A stretch of DNA of 64,000 bases, taken from Sitta carolinensis (taxonomy: Eukaryota > Chordata > Aves > Passeriformes > Sittidae). The translations under genes were made by a program, and so were the position numbers. Location: contig JAVUNC010000004.1 of NCBI GenBank assembly GCA_032173965.1, positions 186,001-250,000 on the forward strand, given 5' to 3'. The notes beneath the pieces are model-generated. The model had not been told where the DNA came from. It was given only the letters and a program-made list of their open reading frames with translations, and made no database searches. Positions 12,003-25,763 of the stretch are shown in pieces (the first letter of the stretch is position 1; each line of letters starts with the position of its first letter).

Positions 12003-12353
12003 GACAGCACTAAGCCCAGCAGTGGGCCTGGGGTGCCTCGGTGCCTGCCCTCCTTGGGGGTGGGAGGATAGGCGGGCAACTCCTCGGGGGCTTAGGGCTG
12101 CCTTACACCAGGCCCACTGTGGCCTCCAGCAGCCCTGTCCTGCCTGGGCAGAGTGAAGTCCCGACCGGCAGCTCTGACCCCTGCCCATGTGGCAGCACCA
12201 CCACATTCCCAGCCACCCCACCTGCCTGTTTCTGCCTGCCGGAGCCTTCCTCTGCCGGGGTTTGGGGAAAAGGGGGGAGGGGGGAACAGGACTGGTTCCA
12301 TGGCTGCTGCCGTGCTGGTCGGTGTAATTTATATTGTGTATAAAAGCATTAAA
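12003..12353 (+). terminator. ZNF513 3' UTR and poly(A) signal
   Basis: The 3' UTR after the TGA ends at ATTAAA (12348-12353) in an AT-rich patch. The opposing SNX17 poly(A) signal lies only about 135 bp further on, so the two genes are tail to tail. Confidence 0.65.
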
Positions 12354-12488
12354 CAGTCGGTTTTGTTATCTGCTCTTCACCCTGGGGGCCTTGTTCTGCT
12401 GCAGAGGAGGACAGCACAGGGCTGGCACAGAGAGGGGAGGGACAGCAGCCACCCCCCAACAGACAGCCTGGTACCAATCAGGATCCAT

Positions 12489-12494
12489 TTTAAT
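12489..12494 (-). terminator. SNX17 poly(A) signal
   Basis: TTTAAT on the + strand is ATTAAA on the - strand, about 540 bases beyond the SNX17 stop codon. It gives SNX17 a compact 3' UTR that stops just short of ZNF513. Confidence 0.55.
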
Positions 12495-13034
12495 CATTGT
12501 TGCAGTGTGTAAACATCAGTTACTGTCCATTAACGCTCTGTCAGGCTGAGCAGCAGGAGATACGTGGTTACAAGCCTAGATTACGCTGGCGTCTATGAGC
12601 GGGTTAGAGGGGACTCTGCGTGGAGCCCCCTGAGACAGCTTACTGCACTCTGTCTCAGAGCACAAACCTAAATGCTAATTTGGCATTATGGAGCCTGCCT
12701 GGGTCTGCCCCCAGGCTGGGCCAGGCCTTCCCAGCTGGGACAGGAGCAGCTCTGCCCCTGTGCTGGGCCAGGCCCTGCACTGCAGCTCCAGGGCTCTGCC
12801 CGGGCACTGTTCAGGTCAAACCAGCCCTCTCCCAGCTGGAGCCAGCAGCGGGAGAAGTTCGGCTGCTCCCACCCTGAAGGCAATGGTGGGCTGGGGTTGA
12901 GCTCCCAGCCCCGGGGAGCAGGGGAAGGTGGATGGAGCAGGTGAGAGGCACGTTGATTGCAACCTGGCTGCAGGTCGTACATTCCTCAGCGAAGGCCCTT
13001 GCGAAGGCCGGGGCTGTCCTGGGAAGGGGGGGCA

Positions 13035-16000
13035 CTACAGATCCTCATCGCCAATGCCCTCAAAGGCGTAATTGCCATGGAAGTCATTAGCACCCACATC
13101 GTTTGCAGAGCTGGAGTGGCTGATCCCACGCAGACTGACAGAAGTGAGCTTGCTCTGCAGAGAAGGGAGATGTTAGGGAGGACACCCCTAGCTCCTCTAC
13201 CAACTTAGCCTGAGGGCTCTAGTGCACCTGCACACAACTCACCGAGAGTTTGGCCATGGGCTCCCAGGAGGCATCAGGTGAGTCCTGTGAGGACAGCACA
13301 GTTGGGCAGAACAGGGGCATGGGGCAGAACACCCACCTCTCCTTCTACCCGCCTCCCCTCTGTCCCCAGGGAGTCTGGCTCACTGGGTTGGTCCAGGACC
13401 TGTTCCCTTCCCAGGGCTCTGGAAGCAGGGCACCACAGCCCTGCTGTCCTCTGGGCTTGCCCCAGCCCTGCAAAGGGGACAGTGGCTCCTCCGGGGGCAG
13501 CGAGTGCTGGCACGTGACGTAACATAACGGCAAAAAGTAACGGCACGTGTCCACACACCCAGGGCTGCAGGGTCACACTCACCAGCAGTGGGGGTGACTT
13601 CACAGCTTGCTGGCTGTCCGAGCGCCGCAGGGCCCCGTTCACCCGCCGCCGGAACATCTGCAGGGAGGAGCTAGCTTAGCCACAGGGTCCCCAGCATCAG
13701 CTCTGGGGCTCATAACTGGCCTTGGGGATGCTGGCCCCATCCTGAGGGGAGCACTCCGGACCCAGCCCAGACCCCAGGAAGTCAGAGGGCCAGGTTGGGA
13801 TCCCGCCCTGGAGCCATCATCCAGCCCCAACCCTCACCTTGCGGATGCTGCCTCCAGATTTTTTCACCATCAGCTCGTCTACCATGGACTGCAAGCAGAT
13901 GCTCAGCATGATGGCCTGCAAGGGAGAAGTGTCACAGGGCTCTGTGCACGCCACAGCTATCTCATACTCCATGCAAGGCCCAGCCCAGCCCTTTCCCTCA
14001 AAGCCACCATCAGCCCACCACACAGGCAGCCCACCTGTGGGCTGGTGATGGTGACCCACTGCAGCCGGTCCTTGCTCATCAGGTACTCAAAAGCCAGCTC
14101 CAGCTTCACCTCAGACTTCCCTGGGCTGCTCCCCGAAGGGCCGTTGCTCATCGGCACCTGCAAGGACACACACCAAGGCTGGGAGCCTCAGAGGGGAAGT
14201 AGCAGCTCTCCAGACACCAGTGTGGATCAAGGGTAGCACTGAGCCAAGTGCGGGACACCTGCCAGTGCCCACCAGCCTTCTGCCACTGTTAGGTCCCCTC
14301 AAATGTCCTCACACCAATGATCCCCTCAACTCTAAGGCATGATTCAGACCCTCTCCAGGCCCACTGGGCCAGAAGCTGGCGTCAGAGCCAGCATGTTTCC
14401 CAGGAAGAGGTACCAGCCCAGCCTGGATTCCCCCCCAGCCCCCTCCCTGCTCTCCAAGCATCACTTACCGAGGATGTGACCCGCCAGCACCGCATGCGCG
14501 TGACCTTGAAGCTGCCCTCTTTGATTTGCTCGTTCGGCAGCCGCACCTGGAAGTTGAGCTCGTTGTTGCCAGCACTGACAACGACATGGCAGCCCTTCTC
14601 AGGGAAGTCGGTGACACAGGGGTCGAACTTGAGATAGCCGTAGTACTTTAGGGTCTGCGCCAGGCGGATGAACTGCAGGCAGAGCCAGGGATGCTCAGCA
14701 CTGTGGCCGCCTGCCCGGGCCAGGAACAGGTGACCAACCCGGTACCACACGTCACGTGCAGAGGGGCTAGTGCAGTGCCAGAACTGCCCCAGTCGTGGCA
14801 TTGTACCCTCTCCTACCTCCTTCTTGGAGACCTTTTCTTGCAGGGACTTCAGCTGCCGGTGCTGTTCCTTGTTGACAAGGATCCATCCATGTTCAATGTC
14901 TGACACCGTCTACAAGCAGCAGAGGTTGATGAGTGCCTGGGACCGGAGCCACCCAAGCCCCTGCCCAGCTGTGGCCAAGGGGTGCAGTGTCCCTCCTCAC
15001 CTGGCTATGCCACACCAACCCTCACCTGCGCATACAGCAAGTTCAACCCTACACGATGCTCCATCACATCGTCATCATAGGCTGAGTCCCAGTAGCTGGA
15101 AGAGAAACACAAGGGTTAGCCTACTCCCCACCTCCTAACAGCAATGAAGAGAAAATCACCCTCCTGTGGGCTGGCTCTTGGCCAGCTCCCCACTAACAGT
15201 CAGTCACTGTGCCCTGCTCCCCATCTAAACTGGCTGCCATGGGAAGGCAGAAATGGGCTGAGCACAGCAGGGCAGCCCATGCTCCAGTGCCATGGTCAGC
15301 GATGCTCAAGTGTGTTCCCGGGGGCCAAAGCATCAATGGGCAGCAATGGCAGGAGGGGAGGGTCCCTCTGTGGAGCCCCGGGCACAGCCCCCACTCACCT
15401 CTTGCGCAGGATGATCTGGAACTCAGGGTTGTGCAGGCTCGTCACTGACACGTACGGCAGCTCAAACTCCTGCAGCTTTCGCACAACTGCGGGGCAACAC
15501 TGGCTCAGCAGCAGCTCTGGGAAGCAGGAACCCCTAGGCCCCCACTGCCAGGGTGCCCCAAGGAAAACAGCTGGGCCCCCAGCCAGGGTAAGATCCAAGC
15601 ACACAGCCCTCACTCCAGGCACGGGGCAGAGCACATGTCCCACCACAGTGGGCTCTACTCACAGGAGAAAGCTCCATCCTTGGTCTCTCTCACTAGAAAG
15701 AGGCTGAAGTAGCCAACCAGGTCATCTGGCAGATCCAGCTTGGAGGCCACAGCCTGGGAGGAAGAGCAGGACAATCCTGATATAGTCCCAACATGGTGGT
15801 AAGTCCCATGTACATTCCAGGGCCTCCCAACAGCAGGAAGGCAGCACCTCTGCTGGCCTGTGGCCAGGCCTGGGCTCATTGCAGCCAGGAAACAGCTAGG
15901 GGACCATAAACATCAATCTGGACCCAGACACACCCATCAGCACACCCATTTCAGTTCCCAGCTTCCAGCCCCACCAAGTCAACCCCACTCCATGGTAAGC

Positions 16001-18674
16001 AGATGGCAGGGGAGGGCAGGGCTGAGAGAGCCCCACACATGTGGGAAGCCACAGAATGCAGCAGGAGGGTCTGGTCCCAACCAGCAGGAGAGCTCTGGCA
16101 CCTCAAGGACATCCTCTGTCTGGTCCGACGTAAGGATGGTGACCTTGACCTTCTGCCCGTTAGAGAGCAACACTTCCAGCACCACCTCCTCTGTGGGGAT
16201 CTGCTGCGTCTCCTGGAGAGAGAAACAGGACTGGCACCCCAGCCCCTCGCCACAGATGGAGAGCCCCAGACCCCCCACAGCTCTGCCCCCTCACCTGCTG
16301 GGCCTTGCGCAGGAAGCTGTTGAAGGTCTCGCTGCCTCCCAGCGTTGGGTCCTGCCGCACTGCAGGAACAGGCACGAGGAGTCAGGAGTCCCATGGCAAG
16401 GGGCAGGGACCCACACCAGTGCCTGGCCCTTCTGCAGCCCCTCAGTTTGCCCTCAGACTGTATGCTGGGACAGCCAGGGACCCCCTGCACATCCCCACTC
16501 AGCCAGGACAGGGCAGGGGCTGGCATCCAGGGGACAGGCCCATCAAATGCCAGTGTTACACTGAGACTTGCAAGACGCACCACGGTGAATGGTGCAATGC
16601 AGGGAGGAAACCATGGGTCATGGCCTGCACAACAGGACCGGGGCAGGCTCAGCTTACCAGCCTGCATGTACTTCTCCAGCTGCTCCCGTCGCTGCTCTAC
16701 CTCCGCTGGGGTGAGCGTGAAGATCTTCTTTGGGGGAAAGGCTGGGACAACGTTAGCGCCATACTCCTTCCTTAACTAGGATAAGAACAGAGTGCTGCAG
16801 AGCCTCCAGAGACATGATGGCTGCCCTGATCCCCCACCCCTAGCAAGGGGAGCTGAGAGCTTGCCAGCATCCCTCATCCACGGGGCAGGCCAGCAGCATG
16901 CAAGAACCCAGATGGCATGTCAGAGACCGGGAGTGGGCACCTCAGCACCCAGCACCCTCCCTACCTGCTCGTGCAGGCCCAGGAGCTGGCTGTAGCGCAC
17001 CCGGCAGTGCAACACGCCGTTCACGTGGATGTTGTAGGCCTGCAGGGAAAGAGGCCAGTCTGAGCCAGCACCTGTCACTGGTGGGACTTGCCCAGCTTGG
17101 GCATGCAGGATGCCAGGGAACACCCAAGAAAAGGCAATACTCAAGGAGCCTGCCGTGGGGCAGATGGCTAAAATCATTCAGGAAGTTTGAGCACATCCAC
17201 TAGACACCAGGAAGGTCTAACCCTGTGGCTGCCCAGCTGTTAGGAGTACAGAGCCACACCACAGCCAGACAGACATGGCTGTGCCCATGCCAACAGACAA
17301 GGACACCCCTCCCCACTCCCAGGGGTTCTCAAGGAGCTGGTCCCTGGCTGTGTCCCCTCTGCTCTGGCTCAGCTCCTGCTGACACCACAGGCAGAGCACA
17401 GCTACAGCTGCAGAGCACACAGGGCCTGGAACTCCATGGTCCAGCTCCGGCCATCCCTCCACAGGCAGAGTCCTTGCAAGGGACAGCACTGTCTTCAAGG
17501 TCCTGCCATCCCCAAGGCAGCATTTGGGAGGGTGGGAGGATGGACATGAGCCTGCAGGCAGCAGTGGCAGCCCAGCCTCCCACAGTTGCCCCCAGTGCCC
17601 TCCTGCTCCTGAGCACTGGGACTGCTCAAGGCTCAGCAGAGGTCCCAGCCCAGCCAGGCTGGAGCTCACACTGGCACCTCCCAAGCTGAAGGCACCAGCC
17701 CAGTGGCTCATGGCTGTTGTGGAGGAAGCAGGAGGTGGCACAGGCAGCGCCCACACCAGCCCAAACCATGTGGTCACAGCCCCTGCCCAAGGGCTCTCCC
17801 CAAGGCCTCCCCCAGGCCTGAGGAGCCGCCGAAGCAGCAGAGGGCAAAGTGCAGGGGGGTCACGGGGCCGAAATGCCTCGAGGGCAGTCTGCTCCTTTGG
17901 CCCTAGAGCAGCTGCATCTCTCGCGGACTACCAGGTCTCTCCATCACCGCTCACCACAGCCCCAACTCGGGCTCCCGAGGGGGATCCCCCGAAGAGGCAT
18001 TTCGACACAGGGGGCAAACGTGGGGGTGGTGAGGGCAGGGCTGCCCACCCTCTCCCGGAGAGCACCGATCCGGACCCTCTGTCCGCCGCCGCCGGCCCCG
18101 GGAAAGGGGTCTGGGCACTCGACAGCCACCGCCGCTCGGCAGCAGCGGCCCCGGCTGCTCTCCGGAGGCGCCCACGGAGCAGGGAGCAAAACAGGAAGCC
18201 GGGACGGGCGGGTCAGGATGAGCCGGAGCTGGGGATGAGACCGGACGGGGGCCCTACGGGCTGCCCACCCCCGCCCGCGGCGCCCGGGCAGGGCAAGGTC
18301 CGGACATCCCCGGGCGGTTCCAGGGACCCCCCGCGCCCGATCCGGAGCCGCGGGGGCGGCGGGGCCCAATCCCTGCCCGGCCCTGTCACGGGGCGCCGGC
18401 CGGGGACGGCGGTGGGCCGGGACCTGCCCGCTTCGCCCGGTCCCGGTCTCGGTCCCGGTCCTGATCCCGACCCGCTACCGCGCCGGGGCTGCGGACCAGC
18501 ACGGCCCCTCCGGGGCCGCACCGCGCCCGGGCCGCGGAGCCGCGCCACCCACTCGGCTCGGCGGGGCGGCTCCGTTCCGCGGGACAGCTCCGCTCCCCCG
18601 GCCCCGCTCACCACGTAGGCGGCGGCGCCGCCGTCCCCGCCGCGGGTCTCGGTCTCGGGAATGGAGAAGTGCAT
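13035..18674 (-). CDS. SNX17: sorting nexin 17
   Basis: Endosomal cargo adaptor that binds PI3P and NPxY/NxxY motifs and recycles LRP1, integrins and LDL-receptor relatives, working with Retriever/CCC. Fifteen coding exons: 18674-18612, 17039-16965, 16775-16658, 16359-16295, 16212-16102, 15753-15663, 15486-15399, 15095-15026, 14909-14817, 14672-14469, 14157-14035, 13915-13838, 13657-13583, 13284-13243, 13154-13035. They sum to 1416 nt, 471 aa (human 470), with all phases consistent. The start MHFSIPETE is conserved. Exons 1-3 make the PX domain, including the KEYG and FPPKK lipid-binding stretch. Exons 4-12 make the FERM-like module (SDQTEDVLE, LPDDL, ITSPQ). The C-terminus ends in FEGIGDEDL, needed for Retriever binding in mammals. 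It shares its promoter with EIF2B4. The frame is intact. Confidence 0.97.
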
Positions 18675-19040
18675 GGCCGGGCCGAGCGCGCCCCCGCTAC
18701 CCGCCTCCCGCCGCCGCCATCTCGGGCCAGCGCTCCCCGCGATGGCGCGGCCGGCAGCACCGCCCGCCCCAGGGCCGCCCCGCTCCGCCCCGCCTGGGGC
18801 CGTCGCTCTTCGCCCGCCCCGCTTCGCCCCGCTCCGCCCGCCCCGGGGCCGCCCTGCCCTGCCCGCCCCGCCCCGAGCGCCGGCGCCGCGCCAGGCGAGT
18901 GCCCGGGCTGGGCCGGGGCCGCGGGAGGGACCGGAGCCGGGCCGCGCCGGGCAGTGACGTCACCGCGCCGCGCACAGCGGCCCGGCGTCAGGCGGAGCCG
19001 CCTGGCCGGCAGGGGGCGCTGGGGGCGGCGCACGGGCGCC
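18675..19040. promoter_or_regulatory. bidirectional CpG-island promoter of SNX17 and EIF2B4
   Basis: 366 bp separate the two start codons, transcribed away from each other. The region is very GC-rich with several GGGGCGG/CCGCCCC GC boxes and no TATA. A perfect palindromic CRE, TGACGTCA, lies at 18955-18962, about 80 bp before the EIF2B4 ATG. A CCGCCATCT YY1-like motif lies near the SNX17 side. The head-to-head arrangement is also found in mammals. Confidence 0.75.
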
Positions 19041-23429
<4,389 letters not shown>

Positions 23430-23451
23430 TTGGGGCAGCTGCATGGACACT

Positions 23452-23457
23452 AATAAA
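23452..23457 (+). terminator. EIF2B4 poly(A) signal
   Basis: AATAAA lies 22 bases after the TAG stop, giving a very short 3' UTR. Confidence 0.8.
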
Positions 23458-23850
23458 CCAGGCCCCCAGTACTCTGTGTGTGCCATCTGTGGGGTGGCAG
23501 AGCCCTGGCACCCATGTCATCCATGCCATCACTGGCACAGCACTGCACCTTCCTCGAGGCCTCTCCTCCCACTCCATGCTGCAGCACAGGCAGGTCTTCC
23601 CTGTCCCTATGCCCCTCCTCTGGGGGAACGGTAACAGTGCGGTGATGGCTCCTGGCTTACCCTCCTCGGAGATTCGGTGACACCTGGCTGTGCTTCTGGC
23701 AGAGACCCCCGAGCTGGGCTGGTGGGGAAGAGCCCGGGTGGGTCCCTCTGGCCCTGGCCGTCGGCACCTGCGCCGGAGAGGGCCCTTCCCGGGGGGCCGG
23801 CCGGCCGGGGGGCGGTTTTACCCAGGGTGGAAAGGCCGTGGAGAAGCGGG

Positions 23851-23956
23851 GCCGGCGCGCGGCTCCCGGGCACCGGCGCGCGGCTCCGGGCACCGGCGCG
23901 CGGCTCCGGGCACCGGCGCGCGGCTCCGGGCACGGCGCGCGGTCCGGGCACCGGCG
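23851..23956. repeat. tandem array, 20-bp unit, about 4-5 copies
   Basis: The unit CACCGGCGCGCGGCTCCGGG is repeated with small indels in the CpG-rich region between EIF2B4 and the U1-like sequences. Confidence 0.85.
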
Positions 23957-23967
23957 GGGGCGTGGCC

Positions 23968-23975
23968 ATGCAAAT
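23968..23975. promoter_or_regulatory. octamer motif ATGCAAAT
   Basis: Perfect octamer (OCT1/POU2F1 site) about 125 bp upstream of the degenerate U1-like sequence at 24.1 kb. Octamers are the hallmark of distal sequence elements of vertebrate snRNA genes, so this may be the remains of that copy's enhancer. Confidence 0.45.
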
Positions 23976-23999
23976 TTCACGGACCGGACCGTGCGCGGG

Positions 24000-24056
24000 C
24001 TGCGCGCTCCCGGTGGCTGCGCGCTCCCGGTGGCTGCGCGCTCCCGGTGGCTGCGC
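24000..24056. repeat. tandem array, 17-bp unit, about 3 copies
   Basis: The unit is GCTGCGCGCTCCCGGTG. It lies where the 5' half of the U1-like copy would be expected, and may have replaced it. Confidence 0.8.
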
Positions 24057-24094
24057 AGCGGACAAACCCACGTCGGGCAGGGCGCTGTCCCCGC

Positions 24095-24205
24095 ACCAGG
24101 GTCTTTACCCTGCACTCCGGGTGTGATGGCCCGTGCGACGTCGCCAAATGCAGAAGCTTGACTGCGTAATTTATGGTAGAGGAGACGGTGGGCACGTTCT
24201 CCCTG
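24095..24205 (+). pseudogene. degenerate U1 snRNA copy (3' two-thirds)
   Basis: The sequence aligns to U1 snRNA from about nucleotide 47 to its end. CCAGGG, TGCACTCCGGGTGTG, CGCCAAATGCAGAAG, CTTGACTGCGTAATTTATGG and a closing CTCCCTG all match in order with many substitutions. The U1 5' end (ATACTTACCTG), which pairs with splice sites, is missing; the 17-bp array occupies that place. The Sm-like site is altered from AATTTGTGG to AATTTATGG. After the 3' end, CTGATTTT is shared with the intact copy, so 3' flanking sequence is homologous too. Most likely a pseudogene. Confidence 0.65.
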
Positions 24206-25186
24206 ATTTTGTTGTTTGGTGGGAGAGTTGTAGTCAGGGTTAACTATAGGCAGCACCCATCTGTTTGTTGGCATTCCCAATTGCAGCTGATATTCTTGAA
24301 ACCGTCTTTCTCCACTTGGTTCCCACACTGAAGTGCTATCGCTAGCGTGCGGCAGTAGTGTTGCAAGTCTTACTCCAGGGGCCTCGGCTCCCGGCCCCTG
24401 CTCCATCTCCGTCTGTGCAGAAGTGGCCCAGCCTCACCGCTCCGGGCTCCAGCCCGCAGGTCGAGAAGCACCCCCGGCCCGGCTGCACACTCGGACTGCG
24501 GTGGAACGGCAAGGCTGGGGTCAGCGTCCCGGGCCACGCACCGACCTCGCAGGAGGGACGGGTTGGGGCAGAGATTTCGTCCAACTCGGCGCGTGTCAAC
24601 TTCCTATTCTTTGGAGGTCTCACTGAACTCATGGCCTCGGGCAGGTGTGACCCGGACAGTGCTCACCGAGCCGGACCGGCATCCCCGCGCCCCTTCCCCA
24701 CCACGACTCGTTTCACCGGGGCGTTTCCCCGCTCCTGCAGACACGGCGTGGGGCAGCCCGGGATCATCCCGGCTTCAAAGGCTGCGGTCCGCAGGCCCCC
24801 TTTAGGGACCCGCTGGCCAATTCCTGCAGGAACGGGGATATGTCTCCTGGGCACCGGCAGGGGCGGTTCGGAGAGAGCGCCCCTGGGATGCCCCTGAACC
24901 CCCGGTTATTCTCGAACTGTGCACCGAGAGCATGACCGGACTGCCCTTGCCGCTTTCCCGTCCTGCCGGAGAATCCCAGACCCCTCGCGGATCGCTTCCC
25001 GCACCCGCGGCCCCAGATCCCACGGCTCTCGTGTCCTTCGCCCGTCGTCGCAGCAGGGCTGGGCTGTCCCCGGTCGGCCGCTGTCCCCTCGTTATCACGG
25101 CGAGCACTTCGGCTGGAGGCTGAACTTCCCCCGATCCTGCTGCTCAAAAAGCCGGCGTTTGTTAGATCTATCATTAACCAGAAAAT
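24206..25186. other. intergenic, nothing recognised
   Basis: About 1 kb between the two U1-related sequences. It is CpG-rich in parts, has open frames on both strands without recognisable domains, and shows no splice-supported gene. The two U1 sequences point towards each other across it. Confidence 0.5.
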
Positions 25187-25350
25187 CAGGGGAGAGCGCG
25201 AACGCAGTCCCCCACTACCACAAATTATGCAGTCGAGTTTCCCGCATTTGGGGAAATCGCAGGGGTCAGCACACCCGGAGTGCAAGGGATGAGCCTCGCC
25301 CTGGGAAAACCACCTGCCTGATCATGGTGTCTCCCCTGCCAGGTAAGTAT
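25187..25350 (-). ncRNA. U1 spliceosomal snRNA (full-length variant)
   Basis: 164 nt, exactly the U1 length, recognised end to end. The 5' end ATACTTACCTGGCAGGGGAG carries the intact splice-donor recognition sequence. The stem around CCCAGGGCGAGG, the ACTCCGG and TGCTGACCCCTGCGATTTC segments, the Sm site AATTTGTGG and the final stem with GGACTGCGTTCGCGCTCTCC are present. U1 directs the U1 snRNP to 5' splice sites. Differences from the human sequence fall in functional loops: loop I (U1-70K site) reads CAGGCAGG instead of CACGAAGG, and the U1A heptamer AUUGCAC reads CUUGCAC (nucleotide 65, genome 25286). The gene is transcribed away from GTF3C2, with octamer/SPH motifs about 170-270 bp upstream. 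It could be an expressed variant U1 or a recent non-functional copy. Confidence 0.9.
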
Positions 25351-25525
25351 GACTCCACCCCCGCCCCGGCCCCGCACCCACACCGCACCACGCCTACACA
25401 ACACACGCACACCCCGCGCCCGCCCCGCACCCGCCCCGGCCCCGCGCTGCGGCCCGGCCCGCACGGCCCGGCCCGCGCAGCGCCCGCGGACGCGCCAGGG
25501 CAGCGCGGGCTGTGCGCGGGCTGCG

Positions 25526-25624
25526 GCCCGGCATGCCGCGCGGCGGAGCATTTGCATGGACACGCCCCGGGACACGCCCCCGCCGGCCGCACGGCACTGC
25601 TCCCAGCCCCGGGCTCATTTGCAT
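25526..25624. promoter_or_regulatory. snRNA-type distal enhancer: SPH/Staf motif plus two octamers
   Basis: CCCGGCATGCCGCGCG (about 25528-25543) resembles the Staf/ZNF143 SPH element. Octamers ATTTGCAT lie at 25550-25557 and 25617-25624. SPH plus octamer about 200 bp upstream is the classical enhancer of vertebrate snRNA genes, which fits the U1 gene ending at 25350 (-). The block also lies 140-240 bp upstream of the GTF3C2 start codon on the other strand. Confidence 0.6.
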
Positions 25625-25681
25625 AGACACGCCCCCACCGAGACCCGGCGCGTTGCCCGCCCCACGCTCGTCGCGTCCTTG

Positions 25682-25689
25682 TGACGTCA
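25682..25689. promoter_or_regulatory. CRE (TGACGTCA) in the GTF3C2 promoter
   Basis: A perfect palindromic CREB/ATF site 75 bp before the GTF3C2 start codon, inside a CpG island without TATA. The same motif occurs at a similar distance in the EIF2B4 promoter. Confidence 0.55.
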
Positions 25690-25763
25690 TCATCCCGGCG
25701 CCCCGTTTCCGGCTCGGTGCTGGTGGCGCGGCCCGCAGCGGGCGGAGGCTCGCGGAGCCCCCG

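Noticed and set aside
24205..24400. Minus-strand frame (24406-23657) with a non-repetitive, protein-like stretch
   Set aside because: It overlaps the antisense of the U1-like sequence and a tandem array, and matches no family I recognise.
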